Assembly: GCF_000175195.1 (NCBI RefSeq)
Contig: NZ_ACQL01000069.1
Span: forward strand, 1-64,000
From: Actinobacillus minor NM305
Lineage (GTDB): Bacteria > Pseudomonadota > Gammaproteobacteria > Enterobacterales > Pasteurellaceae
Length of the DNA: 64,000 nt
Reading direction: 5' to 3'
The translations under genes were made by a program, and so were the position numbers. Of this stretch, positions 55,569 through 64,000 are shown piece after piece; within the stretch, counting starts at the first letter, position 1, and every line of letters starts with the position of its first letter. The notes under the pieces were generated by a model. That model did not search any database. It saw only the letters and a list, made by a program, of their open reading frames with translations, and was not told the origin of the DNA.

Positions 55569-56003
55569 ATGAAATTAACTCCAATTGCTTGCAGTTTTGA
55601 AATTGCTTTAGATGAAGTAAATGGTCGTATCCATCTTACTCCCTATGGGCGTTTCTACCCTGCAGACGGACGAGATGAGCAAGGAGGATGGTATGTAGAT
55701 GACTCCAATGGCTATTTGCTGGCAGATGAGCTTAATGCTCGCAAAGTTGATGCAATGATTGATTATGAGCATAAGACTTTACGAGCACAAGAATTTGCAG
55801 AGCCTAATCCTGCTGCGGGCTGGGTTAAGAAAGCTGGCGAGGCAGAGGCGGCAACAATTCGAGTAAAAGGCGAGGCATTGAAAGAAAATCGACAGTTAGT
55901 GGAGCTTACCGCCGCAGAAAAATGGAATGGTGTACTACCAACCACAATAACACCAAAGTGCTTTGCCGTTTGTGAAGGTTCAATTATATGTCTCAATATA
56001 TGA
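55569..56003 (+). pseudogene. Truncated Mu I-like protease/scaffold
   Basis: The frame starts MKLTPIACSFEIALDEVNGR and continues RIHLTPYGRFYPADGRDEQG and NARKVDAMIDYEHKTL, the start of Mu gpI, the head-maturation protease and scaffold. After about residue 120 the sequence leaves the family (TTITPKCFAVCEGSIICLNI) and stops at 144. A full gpI has roughly 350 residues. The protease N-terminus survives, but the scaffold part is gone. TGAGGACGC precedes the ATG. Confidence 0.82.
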
Positions 56004-56020
56004 TCATAGGAATAAATACA

Positions 56021-56107
56021 ATGTTTGTTTTAGGTATTGCAGTTGCTTTTGCTGCCTAAGCGTTCTTACGTCAATATAAATTGATTGAACGCAACAAAAG
56101 TGAATAA
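56021..56107 (+). pseudogene. Small membrane peptide with an in-frame stop
   Basis: ATG at 56021 gives MFVLGIAVAFAA, then TAA, then in the same frame AFLRQYKLIERNKSE and a second TAA. One base change (TTA to TAA) would explain a broken 28-residue membrane peptide with a basic tail. The family is unknown. It sits between the I-like remnant and a terminator. Confidence 0.45.
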
Positions 56108-56120
56108 TTAACAAAATCAG

Positions 56121-56147
56121 ACCGCTCTTTATGGGCGGTTTTATTTT
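56121..56147 (+). terminator. Terminator before the MazG-like remnant
   Basis: ACCGCTC-TTTAT-GGGCGGT, followed by TTTATTTTAT. One G:T pair is needed. Confidence 0.6.
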
Positions 56148-56160
56148 ATGGAGAAACCAA

Positions 56161-56340
56161 ATGAAACAACTTATCCAACAAATCGAACAATGGACGGAAG
56201 ACAGCAACCTAATTAAAGGTTCAACGTCCCATATTGTTACTTATGGTCACGATTGTGACTACCAAACTTGGAAAAGTCTAAGAGAATGGAGCCACAAACA
56301 CACCTCCAAAACACCTGCTAAAAATTTTAGATGTAACTAA
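56161..56340 (+). pseudogene. Truncated MazG-like pyrophosphatase
   Basis: A 59-residue frame. MKQLIQQIEQWTEDSNLIKG matches the first helix of phage MazG-like nucleotide pyrophosphatases, after which TSHIVTYGHDCDYQTWKSLR is unrelated. MazG-like proteins need the later ExxE12-28ExxD metal motif, which is absent. GGAGAAACCAA precedes the ATG. It is the last gene remnant before the tRNA pair. Confidence 0.55.
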
Positions 56341-56400
56341 ATTTTATAAGAGTTAATTAGAGTTCGATTTTATACAAACGGTTTGAAAATACTAGATTTT

Positions 56401-56440
56401 TTAGACTTATTTAGATTTACTTAGAGTTAATTAGATGACT
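56401..56440. repeat. 10-bp periodic TTAGA repeats next to tRNA-Cys
   Basis: TTAGA begins at 56401, 56411, 56421 and 56431, exactly one helical turn apart, directly beside the tRNA-Cys 3' end. AGAGTTAATTAGA occurs here and again at 56349–56361. The pattern suits protein binding on one DNA face. Confidence 0.6.
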
Positions 56441-56443
56441 TAA

Positions 56444-56517
56444 TGGAGGCGTGTCCCGGAGTCGAACCGAGCTACATGGATTTGCAATCCAGTGCATAAC
56501 CGCTTTGCTAACACGCC
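56444..56517 (-). tRNA. tRNA-Cys (anticodon GCA)
   Basis: A 74-base tRNA with GGCGTGT acceptor strand, CTGGA-TTGCAAA-TCCAT anticodon arm (GCA) and encoded CCA. It follows tRNA-Gly by 15 bases in one transcript. Confidence 0.96.
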
Positions 56518-56532
56518 ATTGAAAAGATAAAA

Positions 56533-56608
<76 letters not shown>

Positions 56609-56639
56609 ATTTGGAGCGTTGCGCTAAACAACGAGGTGC

Positions 56640-56667
56640 ATTTTACGGATTTTAGCCCTGCTGTCAA
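56640..56667 (-). promoter_or_regulatory. Promoter of the tRNA-Gly–tRNA-Cys operon
   Basis: On the minus strand, TTGACA and TAAAAT are 16 bases apart, followed by GCACC, a GC-rich discriminator typical of stable RNA promoters. Confidence 0.78.
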
Positions 56668-56754
56668 ACGGAAAAATGATTTTTTTTGCTAACCGCCTAA
56701 AAAAAATTCATTTTGACTATTTAAATATCATTCCAAGCAGAATAACGTTTATTC

Positions 56755-56782
56755 TTGACAGATATTATCGATATGATACATT
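56755..56782 (+). promoter_or_regulatory. Promoter of afuA
   Basis: TTGACA and TACATT with a 16-base spacer lie 38 bases before the afuA ATG. GATATTATCGATATGATAC within it is partly palindromic, but a Fur box is not convincing. Confidence 0.55.
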
Positions 56783-56819
56783 CCCTCCACTTTCTTTCAA
56801 AAAAACATAAGGAAATCAT

Positions 56820-57866
56820 ATGCAAAAACAACTTAAAAAAGTGCTCTGGGGGCTCAGCGTAGCAACACCTTTATTGCTGTCAAATCCAGCATTAGCAGAA
56901 GGTCGTTTAAATATTTATTGCACCGTACAGAACGAAGTGTGTGAAGACGTTGCTCAACGTTTTGCAAAGAAATATGATGTCGAGACTTCTTTTATTCATG
57001 CCAGCACAGGAACGATTTTAGGTAAACTCAAAGCTGAAAAAGATAATCCTCAAGCAGATGTTTGGTATGGTGGCACGATTGAACCTCATTTCCAAGCCGC
57101 AGATCTCGGCCTTCTTGAACCATTTCGTCCAGCAAATCAAGCAAATATCCTTCCTCAATTTAAAAACCTAACCGCTTCTAAAAAAGGAGAATATACCTCC
57201 ATTATTTACATGCTCGTTCTTGGCATGGGTATCAATACAGAAAAATTAAAAACATTGGGGTTAGAAATGCCAAAAACTTGGGATGATTTACTTAACTCTA
57301 AACTTCAAGGCGAGATCCAAATCCCCGATCCTCGTTCTTCCGGCACAACATTTACTGTTATGGCGACCCTTATTTCACTTTGGGGAGAAGAAAAAGCCTT
57401 TGAATACTTAAAAAAATTAGACGCTAACATTTCTCAATATCCCAAAAGCAATCTTGTAACCTCCAACTTAGTGAGAGGCGAAATTGCAGAGAGCATCGGC
57501 TTTATTCATGCCTATGCCACAGAAAAAGAAAAAGGAAACCCGATTGAATATGTTCTTCCTGAAGGAAAAGTTGGCTATGCGCTTGGTGGTTCAAGTATCG
57601 TCAAAAATGCACGCAATTTAGAAAATGCAAAATTATTTGCTGATTTTGTTTTAACAAAAGAAATTCAAGAGCTAACTTGGCGTGATCATGGTTTATACCA
57701 AATGCCGACCGTCATCAATGCGGAGGCCTCTTCAAAATTGCCAAAACCTGAAACACTTAACCTTGTAGAATATGATTTTGAAAAATTTGGCTCAAGTGAA
57801 GAAGGTAAACGCCTCATAAACAAATGGGTTGAAGAGGTCAAACTTGCTGATAAATTAACAAAATAG
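56820..57866 (+). CDS. afuA: ABC transporter binding protein AfuA-like
   Basis: A 348-residue periplasmic binding protein. The signal peptide ends SNPALA near residue 26. The mature protein starts EGRLNIYCTVQNEVCEDVAQ and contains FIHASTGTILGKLKAEKDNP, QADVWYGGTIEPHFQAA and an IPDPRSSGTTFTV loop. It was named for ferric uptake, but A. pleuropneumoniae AfuA has been reported to bind hexose and heptose phosphates, and no iron-site tyrosine pair like that of FbpA is evident. AAGGAAAT precedes the ATG. Confidence 0.85.
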   Translation: MQKQLKKVLWGLSVATPLLLSNPALAEGRLNIYCTVQNEVCEDVAQRFAKKYDVETSFIHASTGTILGKLKAEKDNPQADVWYGGTIEPHFQAADLGLLEPFRPANQANILPQFKNLTASKKGEYTSIIYMLVLGMGINTEKLKTLGLEMPKTWDDLLNSKLQGEIQIPDPRSSGTTFTVMATLISLWGEEKAFEYLKKLDANISQYPKSNLVTSNLVRGEIAESIGFIHAYATEKEKGNPIEYVLPEGKVGYALGGSSIVKNARNLENAKLFADFVLTKEIQELTWRDHGLYQMPTVINAEASSKLPKPETLNLVEYDFEKFGSSEEGKRLINKWVEEVKLADKLTK

Positions 57867-57882
57867 ACAAGAACCTTCACGC

Positions 57883-57936
57883 AAGCGGTTAAATTTTTGC
57901 TAGAATTCGCAATATTTTTGGGAAATTTAACCGCTT
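57883..57936 (+). terminator. Inverted uptake-sequence hairpin between afuA and afuB
   Basis: AAGCGGTTAAATTT faces AAATTTAACCGCTT, a perfect 14-bp stem. It lies just after afuA and may terminate or stabilise part of the transcript, giving more binding protein than permease. Confidence 0.6.
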
Positions 57937-57952
57937 ACATTTTTATCAATTC

Positions 57953-59941
57953 ATGCATCTATTTTCTACTCGTTCCCCGCTTTGGCTTATCTTGCCGGTC
58001 ATTGCTTTTATTGCATTGCCTACTCAAGCATTGCACTATGGCTTATGGGGCTCAACAAGCCAAGAATGGCTTGCTGCAATGGGATGGCATGAAATCAATC
58101 TCAGTTGGGCATGGTTTGGCGGTTTTCTTACTATACCATGGGTAAAGTCGCCTAAAAATCGCCTTTATGCTCTTATTGGCATCACAAGTTTTATTTTACT
58201 TTCTGCCACATTTTGTCAAATACGCTTGGGATATGCCGTTCTCTTTCTGTTTTTGTCCCTTTTTATGCTCACGGTTGAAGCCCTAGCCCAATTGCGCGCC
58301 ATGCAAGGTGAACGCTTTATCATTGGTTCATTGCTCGCCGTTTTTATTCTTTTACTTGTTTTTATTTTATACCCTTCACTGGCGATTTTTAGCCATTTGT
58401 TTTATGAAGACGGCACTTATTCTCTGCAATCTGTAAAACAGGTCTTTCTTCAATCGCATTTACTAAATACGATTTGGAACTCACTTCGTGTTTCAGCTTC
58501 TGTTGGCTTACTTTCAACATCACTCGGGCTTTGCTTAGCCCTTTACACCACTCGAATTGCAAAGAAAACGCAATTTTTAGGAAAACTCTTTTCAATCTTA
58601 CCGATTGTTACTCCCCCGTTCGTTGTTGGGCTTGGTGTCGTACTATTGATGGGTAGAACAGGTTATATCACCCAAATTCTTGTCGAGTATTTTGGTGTCA
58701 GTAAGAATTGGCTTTACGGCTTTAATGGTATTCTGATTTCGCATACCCTTGCATTAACTCCAATGGCATTTATGGTCATCGAAGGCGCATTAAAATACAT
58801 TCCTGCTCAATTCGAAGAAGCCAGTTATAGTTTAAAAGGATCAGCACATCAAACGTTCCGGTTTGTACTTTTTCCTCTACTAAAACCAGCATTAGGTAAT
58901 GCATTTTTAATTACTTTTGTTCAATCCCTAGCTGACTTCAGTACGCCTTTCGTTTTAGGTGGAAATTACGAAGTACTTGCTGGGCAAATCTATTTTTATA
59001 TCGTTGGCGCACAACCTAACTATGCTGCTGCCAGCACCATGGGATTTATTCTTCTTAGTTTCTCTCTGCTCTGCTTTTTAATTCAATACTGGTGGATCGG
59101 AAAACGGGCTTATACAACGGTATCCGGAAAGGGAAATCAAACAAATTATACTCCCCTTGCAAGCGGTCTAAAAAAACTGATCATTTGCATTTTAGTAATT
59201 TGGGTTCTATTTAATGCCGTTTTATATGGTTCGATTTTCTTTGGTAGTGTTGTGGTGAATTGGGGTGTTGATCACAGCTTTACCCTCAAACACTATCTTC
59301 GTCTATTTGGGCAAGGCATCAATTTTGGCGGTTTCCCTTCACTTATTCATACAGTTACTTTTGCTCTTTGTGCTGCGCCGATTACTGCTATCATCGGTTT
59401 ATTGATAGCCTACCTTACAGCTCGCAAGCCGTTTAAAGGGAAAAAATATTTTGAGTTCCTTACGCTCCTCTGCTTTGCGGTGCCGGGGACGGTGGCAGGG
59501 CTCTCTTATGTGATGGCATTTAATAACGCACCATTTTATTTAACAGGAACAAGTATCATCATTGTTTTATCTATGGTAACTCGTAATATGCCAATCGGTA
59601 TGCGTTCAGCAATGGCTGGGTTAGCACAGATCGACAAATCTCTCGAGGAAGCTTCTCTCACACTCAAAGGCAGTGCATTTGATACTTTCCGTTTTATCGT
59701 GCTACCATTGCTCAAACCCGCTTTATTGTCAGCATTGGTAACGAGCTTCGTGCGCTCAATGACAACAATTAGTGCAATTATTTTCTTGGTTACCCCAAAT
59801 ACCCAAGTTGCGACATCTTATATTTTAAGCAGGGTTGAAGATGGCGATTATGGCTTAGCTGTTGCTTATGGTTCTACACTGATTTTAGTCATGATGGCTG
59901 TTATTTTCGGATTTAATAAATTGATCTATCGTAAAGGTTAA
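57953..59941 (+). CDS. afuB: ABC transporter fused permease AfuB-like
   Basis: A 662-residue double permease with about twelve helices. Each half carries an EAA loop that docks the ATPase: QFEEASYSLKGSAHQTFRFV near 286 and KSLEEASLTLKGSAFDTFRF near 568. The two halves are thus a fused dimer, as in FbpB/AfuB. It is followed by afuC after one base. There is no strong ribosome site, and the hairpin before it may lower its expression. Confidence 0.9.
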   Translation: MHLFSTRSPLWLILPVIAFIALPTQALHYGLWGSTSQEWLAAMGWHEINLSWAWFGGFLTIPWVKSPKNRLYALIGITSFILLSATFCQIRLGYAVLFLFLSLFMLTVEALAQLRAMQGERFIIGSLLAVFILLLVFILYPSLAIFSHLFYEDGTYSLQSVKQVFLQSHLLNTIWNSLRVSASVGLLSTSLGLCLALYTTRIAKKTQFLGKLFSILPIVTPPFVVGLGVVLLMGRTGYITQILVEYFGVSKNWLYGFNGILISHTLALTPMAFMVIEGALKYIPAQFEEASYSLKGSAHQTFRFVLFPLLKPALGNAFLITFVQSLADFSTPFVLGGNYEVLAGQIYFYIVGAQPNYAAASTMGFILLSFSLLCFLIQYWWIGKRAYTTVSGKGNQTNYTPLASGLKKLIICILVIWVLFNAVLYGSIFFGSVVVNWGVDHSFTLKHYLRLFGQGINFGGFPSLIHTVTFALCAAPITAIIGLLIAYLTARKPFKGKKYFEFLTLLCFAVPGTVAGLSYVMAFNNAPFYLTGTSIIIVLSMVTRNMPIGMRSAMAGLAQIDKSLEEASLTLKGSAFDTFRFIVLPLLKPALLSALVTSFVRSMTTISAIIFLVTPNTQVATSYILSRVEDGDYGLAVAYGSTLILVMMAVIFGFNKLIYRKG

Positions 59942-59942
59942 A

Positions 59943-60983
59943 ATGAAGAGTGAATTCTTAGTCTTAAAAAATCTCCATAAGTCATTTGGGAAATCTCATA
60001 TTATTCAGGATTTCAATTTAACCTTAAAGCAAGGTTCTATGACAACCTTACTCGGTCCTTCCGGCTGCGGTAAAACGACTATTTTGCGTTTAATTGCAGG
60101 GTTAGAACAACCAACAAGCGGTCAAATTTTTCTCGAAAATCACGAAATCACCTCAACGCCTCCACAAGAGCGTGATATTGGCATTGTGTTTCAATCCTAT
60201 GCCCTTTTCCCACATTTAACTATTGGCGAAAACGTTGAATATAGCTTAAAAATGCAAGGCATATCTCAAGCAGAACGCAAAGTTCGAGTAAAAGAAGCAC
60301 TCGAATTAGTCGATTTAAGTGGCTTTGAATCTCGTACTGTTGATCAACTCTCGGGCGGACAACAACAACGAGTCGCTCTCGCACGAGCGCTCATTTTAAA
60401 GCCGAAAGTGTTATTGTTTGATGAGCCACTAAGTAATCTCGATGCAAACTTACGCCGTATGATGCGAGAAAAAATTCGAGAACTTCAACTGCAATTGCAA
60501 ATGACAGCGCTGTACGTTACCCATGATCAGGCTGAAGCATTTGCCGTATCAGATGAAATTGTGGTTATGAAAGAAGGAAAAATCATCCAACAAGGTTCGC
60601 CAGCGACACTCTATCGCCACCCTAAAAATGCTTTTATGGCAAAGTTTATGGGTGAGGCAAGCCTTTTTGAAGCCCATAAGGTAGGGGATCAAGTCCAAAT
60701 TGGGCAGACAATTCTGACACTCCTTCATCATACACCTTGGTCAAATTTTTCAGGAAAATGCCTTCTCGGTATCCGCCCGGAAGCGGTCAAATTAACGCCT
60801 CATTTTGCAGAAAACAGCTGCCAAATCCGCCACGCCGTTTATATGGGAAGCCATTGGGAAATTATTGCAGAATGGCAAAATCAGCCTCTTACCATTCATG
60901 CAAAGCTAGAAGATTACCAAGATGCTCGCTCACAATATGGGTTGCAATTTAATCCTCAAGGCATTTTTTTATTAGAAGAGTAA
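59943..60983 (+). CDS. afuC: ABC transporter ATPase AfuC-like
   Basis: A 346-residue ATPase of the sugar/iron (FbpC, UgpC-like) class. Walker A is GPSGCGKTT, the signature is LSGGQQQRVALARAL, and Walker B is VLLFDEPLSNLDANLRR, followed by a THDQAEA switch. The C-terminal TOBE-like domain (GIRPEAVKLTPHF) is regulatory. It starts one base after afuB ends, completing afuABC. Import of phosphorylated sugars or ferric iron is the transport role. Confidence 0.92.
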   Translation: MKSEFLVLKNLHKSFGKSHIIQDFNLTLKQGSMTTLLGPSGCGKTTILRLIAGLEQPTSGQIFLENHEITSTPPQERDIGIVFQSYALFPHLTIGENVEYSLKMQGISQAERKVRVKEALELVDLSGFESRTVDQLSGGQQQRVALARALILKPKVLLFDEPLSNLDANLRRMMREKIRELQLQLQMTALYVTHDQAEAFAVSDEIVVMKEGKIIQQGSPATLYRHPKNAFMAKFMGEASLFEAHKVGDQVQIGQTILTLLHHTPWSNFSGKCLLGIRPEAVKLTPHFAENSCQIRHAVYMGSHWEIIAEWQNQPLTIHAKLEDYQDARSQYGLQFNPQGIFLLEE

Positions 60984-60987
60984 TCCG

Positions 60988-62211
60988 CTAAATCGCCCAA
61001 ATCGGCAAAGCAACTAAATCTTCCGCCAGCCATAATTTCTGTGGATACTGGTTGATAATTACACCATTACCGATTTTGATTTCTTCTTCAGGCAAATTAT
61101 CTTTCAAAATACCGAAGGCTTTTGCCATTTTTTTATCTGGGCTTGCGGTGGTTTTGATTTCTACGGGGTAGATTGTTCTGTCGTACTCAATCAATAAATC
61201 GATCTCTTTTTGATTGGTATCTCGATAAAAATACAGAGGCGGTTCAATACCACTGTTATAGAACGATTTAATAATTTCGCTAACCACAAAAGTTTCAAAA
61301 AATTGACCGCTTTTTGCCCCTTGTTGAATGGTTTCAGGCGTTAGCCATTTTGTTAGCCACGCCATCAAACCAGTATCCAACATATAAACCTTCGGTGTTT
61401 TAATCGCCCGTTTTAAATGATTATTGCTGTATGGTTTAAGCAAATAAATAATGCCTGAGGTTTCTAAAATCGTTGTCCAACGCTTAATCGTATCCACCGA
61501 TACACCAACTTCTTGTGCCACATTGCTGTAATTTAACAGCTCGCCACTACGCGCTGCAATAGCGACCATAAAGCGAGTGAAATCACTGATATTTGAGATA
61601 TTCGTTAAGGATCGTACATCTCGTTCAATGTAGGTTGAAACATAAGAGGCATAATAAATTTCCCAGTTCATCTCTTGTTCATACAGACGAGGCATATAGC
61701 CTTGATGAATAATTTTCCAAATATTTTCAATGGGTTGGAAATGTTTTTCACGAGCGGTAAGATAATCTAAATTCGGGACAAAGGGTTGATAAAACTCAAT
61801 CCGCTGAATTTCACGCAACGAAAAACCTTGCAGTTTTAACACTGCAATTCGCCCTGCTAATGTCTCCGTCACATTTTGCATTAACTCAAATGCCTGCGAG
61901 CCAGAAAGCAGATAAAGCCCGGCAGTTTTCTGTTTATCAATAGCCAGTTTTAGACTTGAAAATAGCTCCGGCACATATTGCACCTCGTCCAAAATTAACT
62001 TGCCCGAATGGTTAAGCATAAACAAGGTCGGATCGTTACGAGCCATTGATAACAGCATCGGATCATCAAAGGTCACATATTGATAATCCTCACTAATATG
62101 TTGTAACAATGTCGATTTCCCAACTTGTCTTGGGCCGGTAATCAACACCGCTGGAAACTGTTTAATCACCGTTTGCAACAACGGTTTCATTTGACGAGAG
62201 TAGAAATTCAT
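60988..62211 (-). CDS. AAA ATPase with DUF4143 domain
   Basis: A 407-residue ATPase of the AAA_14/DUF4143 family. Walker A is GPRQVGKST (29–37 region) and Walker B-like LILDEVQYVPELFSSLK follows. The C-terminal DUF4143 nuclease-like part shows FFETFVVSEI and a DTNQKEIDLLIEYDRTIYPVEIK segment, which resembles a restriction-endonuclease-like D…ExK core. The start at 62211 is the first ATG; a TTG lies two codons upstream. No ribosome site is visible. Two palindromes stand directly upstream, so it is probably autoregulated. The family's role is unknown. Confidence 0.88.
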   Translation of the reverse strand: MNFYSRQMKPLLQTVIKQFPAVLITGPRQVGKSTLLQHISEDYQYVTFDDPMLLSMARNDPTLFMLNHSGKLILDEVQYVPELFSSLKLAIDKQKTAGLYLLSGSQAFELMQNVTETLAGRIAVLKLQGFSLREIQRIEFYQPFVPNLDYLTAREKHFQPIENIWKIIHQGYMPRLYEQEMNWEIYYASYVSTYIERDVRSLTNISNISDFTRFMVAIAARSGELLNYSNVAQEVGVSVDTIKRWTTILETSGIIYLLKPYSNNHLKRAIKTPKVYMLDTGLMAWLTKWLTPETIQQGAKSGQFFETFVVSEIIKSFYNSGIEPPLYFYRDTNQKEIDLLIEYDRTIYPVEIKTTASPDKKMAKAFGILKDNLPEEEIKIGNGVIINQYPQKLWLAEDLVALPIWAI

Positions 62212-62220
62212 AGGCAAAAG

Positions 62221-62257
62221 TTAGTTTAATTTAAGATGTTATCGTAAATTAAACTAA
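62221..62257. promoter_or_regulatory. Palindromic operator 1 of the AAA/DUF4143 gene
   Basis: TTAGTTTAATTTAAGAT-GTT-ATCGTAAATTAAACTAA is a 17-bp inverted repeat with one mismatch, starting ten bases upstream of the ATG. Confidence 0.78.
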
Positions 62258-62283
62258 AAATTAACGTGTAAGTAAAGAAAAAA

Positions 62284-62320
62284 CTAGTTTAATTTACGAT
62301 AGCATCGTAAATTAAACTAG
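62284..62320. promoter_or_regulatory. Palindromic operator 2 of the AAA/DUF4143 gene
   Basis: CTAGTTTAATTTACGAT-AGC-ATCGTAAATTAAACTAG is a perfect 17-bp inverted repeat. Its centre is 63 bases, about six helical turns, from that of operator 1. Confidence 0.82.
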
Positions 62321-62356
62321 AAATTCAGGTTGCTGATAAAGTAATTTGATAGCCTT

Positions 62357-64000
62357 CTAAACCTCTAGTAATACCGCCTTTAACACCCCAATCTTATCCC
62401 TCACCGCAGCCGCTTTTTCAAACTCAAGATCTTTAGCAAAATCTCGCATCTGTTGTTCAAGCACTTTCAGTTCTTTTTCTAACTCTTTACGAGATTTTGG
62501 AATGTAAGCGGTCTGATTATCGGTTGATTTTGCAGATTTTTTACTTCGTTTTGGTTTATCTGTCTGCCCAATATCCAACAACTCGCCAACTTTTTTGTTC
62601 AACGCTTGTGGCACAATGCCGTGTTCTTCGTTGTATTTTTGCTGCTTCTCTCGGCGGCGTTCGGTTTCTGTGATCGCTTTTTGCATTGAGTTGGTAATGC
62701 GGTCGCCGTATAAAATTGCTTTGCCGTTGAGATTTCGTGCCGCACGTCCGATGGTTTGAATTAAAGAACGTTCAGAACGTAAAAAGCCCTCTTTGTCGGC
62801 ATCTAAAATCGCCACCAGCGATACTTCGGGCATATCCAAGCCTTCTCGCAACAAGTTGATCCCAACTAACACATCAAACATTCCCATTCGTAAATCGTGG
62901 ATAATTTCGACCCGCTCGACTGTATCGATGTCGCTGTGTAGATAACGCACTCGCACGCCGTGTTCATCGAGGTAGTCGGTTAAATCTTCCGCCATTTTTT
63001 TGGTCAGCGTTGTGACTAGCACTCGTTCATCTACCGCCACACGCTTATGAATTTCCGATAATAAATCATCAACTTGCGTTGCCACGGGGCGAACTTCGAT
63101 AATCGGATCTAACAAGCCAGTTGGACGAACCACTTGGTCGATTACATCAGGATTTTTCTCTAATTCGTAAGGTCCAGGGGTTGCCGATACATAGATTGTC
63201 TGTGGCGATAAGCGTTCAAACTCTTCAAAACGCAACGGACGGTTGTCTAAAGCAGATGGCAAGCGGAAACCGTATTGCACCAAAGTTTCTTTTCTTGCTC
63301 GGTCGCCCCTAAACATACCGCCGATTTGTGGCACGGTAACGTGGGACTCATCAATAATCAGCAAGCCGTCTGACGGCATATAGTCAAACAAGGTCGGTGG
63401 CGGTTCGCCCTCTTTTCTGCCCGATAAATAACGTGAGTAGTTTTCAATACCTGAGCAGTAGCCCAACTCGTTCATCATCTCAATGTCAAACTGGGTACGC
63501 TGGGCGATCCGCTGTTCTTCGAGTAATTTATTCTCTTTGATAAAGTAAGTTCGACGCTCGGCAAGCTCTTCTTTGATCTGCTCAATCGCTTCTAAAATCC
63601 GCTCTCTCGGTGTAACGTAGTGGGTTTTCGGGTAAATCGTATAACGGGGAACACGCCCTAAACTATGTCCTGTGAGCGGATCGAATAAGGACAGATTTTC
63701 GATTTCATCATCAAACAGTTCCACACGCAAAGCAACATCGTCCGATTCGGCAGGGAAAATATCAATCACTTCACCACGCACACGGAAAGTCGCACGCTGA
63801 AAAGCTTGATCGTTGCGAGTGTATTGTAATTCAGCAAGACGAGAGAGAATTTTGCGTTGGTCGATCATTTCGCCCACTTGCAGATGTAACATCATCTGCA
63901 TATAAGCATCCACATCCCCCAAGCCGTAAATTGCCGACACCGATGCGACTACAATCGTATCCCGTCTTTCTAAAAAAGATTTGGTGGCAGACAGTCGCAT
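62357..64000 (-). CDS. uvrB: Excinuclease ABC subunit B (5' end outside window)
   Basis: The C-terminal 547 residues of UvrB, the DNA-damage-verifying helicase of nucleotide excision repair. Helicase motifs are visible ([39 protein letters not shown] and [20 protein letters not shown]). The final UVR domain ([16 protein letters not shown]) binds UvrC. The frame begins [20 protein letters not shown] at the window edge, which matches the interior of full-length UvrB (about 670 residues), so about 125 residues are missing. It ends downstream of the AAA/DUF4143 operators. Confidence 0.97.
   Translation of the reverse strand: MRLSATKSFLERRDTIVVASVSAIYGLGDVDAYMQMMLHLQVGEMIDQRKILSRLAELQYTRNDQAFQRATFRVRGEVIDIFPAESDDVALRVELFDDEIENLSLFDPLTGHSLGRVPRYTIYPKTHYVTPRERILEAIEQIKEELAERRTYFIKENKLLEEQRIAQRTQFDIEMMNELGYCSGIENYSRYLSGRKEGEPPPTLFDYMPSDGLLIIDESHVTVPQIGGMFRGDRARKETLVQYGFRLPSALDNRPLRFEEFERLSPQTIYVSATPGPYELEKNPDVIDQVVRPTGLLDPIIEVRPVATQVDDLLSEIHKRVAVDERVLVTTLTKKMAEDLTDYLDEHGVRVRYLHSDIDTVERVEIIHDLRMGMFDVLVGINLLREGLDMPEVSLVAILDADKEGFLRSERSLIQTIGRAARNLNGKAILYGDRITNSMQKAITETERRREKQQKYNEEHGIVPQALNKKVGELLDIGQTDKPKRSKKSAKSTDNQTAYIPKSRKELEKELKVLEQQMRDFAKDLEFEKAAAVRDKIGVLKAVLLEV

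Noticed and set aside
56401..56440. Coding repeat or CRISPR-like array at the TTAGA boxes
   Set aside because: The unit is ten bases with no spacers, so it is a phased binding-site pattern at most.
56755..56782. Fur box before afuA
   Set aside because: The partly palindromic GATATTATCGATATGATAC does not match the GATAATNATTATC hexamer pattern well enough.

Overview
The window is chromosomal DNA from a member of the Pasteurellaceae. Core genes and their order (secG–tRNA-Leu, pyrH–frr, seqA–menE–mscK–aroC, leuA, uvrB) fit this family. The DNA is strewn with uptake signal sequences of the ACAAGCGGT type, seen in the Actinobacillus/Mannheimia/Bibersteinia branch, plus some AAGTGCGGT cores of the Haemophilus influenzae type. 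The species cannot be named from the sequence alone.

Bases 1–23,700 are an accessory, mosaic region. It holds an Lrp regulator with a LysE exporter, KilA-N and RhuM proteins (one RhuM fused to a Fic/Doc domain), an ArsR-controlled Old Yellow Enzyme operon, a copper-resistance pair (DUF411 protein and Tat-exported multicopper oxidase) behind a MerR-type promoter, and an arsR-arsC-acr3 operon with ArsR operators. A zinc-ribbon membrane protein of unknown function follows, then a LysR-linked set of small redox and detoxification enzymes. Gene fragments and direct repeats of gene ends show repeated recombination. Two gene cassettes are each bracketed by direct repeats of a neighbouring gene's 3' end. 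The region stops at a broken integrase beside tRNA-Leu(GAG).

Bases 23,800–52,000 are mostly conserved backbone: secG, topB, mepA, tcyP, fieF, frr, pyrH, a phosphoethanolamine transferase, a FecCD-type iron-chelate ABC transporter, and an apparent seqA-menE-msc-msc-aroC operon with two tandem giant mechanosensitive channel genes. These are followed by ybfF, cmoA, a macA without macB, a Cof-type HAD phosphatase, and leuA preceded by a leucine-rich leader peptide and attenuator.

Bases 52,009–56,440 are a decayed integrated element between tRNA-Val(GAC) and the tRNA-Gly/tRNA-Cys pair. It holds a frameshifted integrase, remnants of Mu-like head genes (F, G, I), a truncated MazG-like gene and untranslated structured DNA. 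The F-like protein keeps an unrelated C-terminal domain that may be a toxin.

Bases 56,640–64,000 carry an afuABC transporter (annotated as iron, but this family is known to take up hexose phosphates), an AAA/DUF4143 ATPase under two near-perfect 37-bp palindromes, and uvrB, which runs off the window end.
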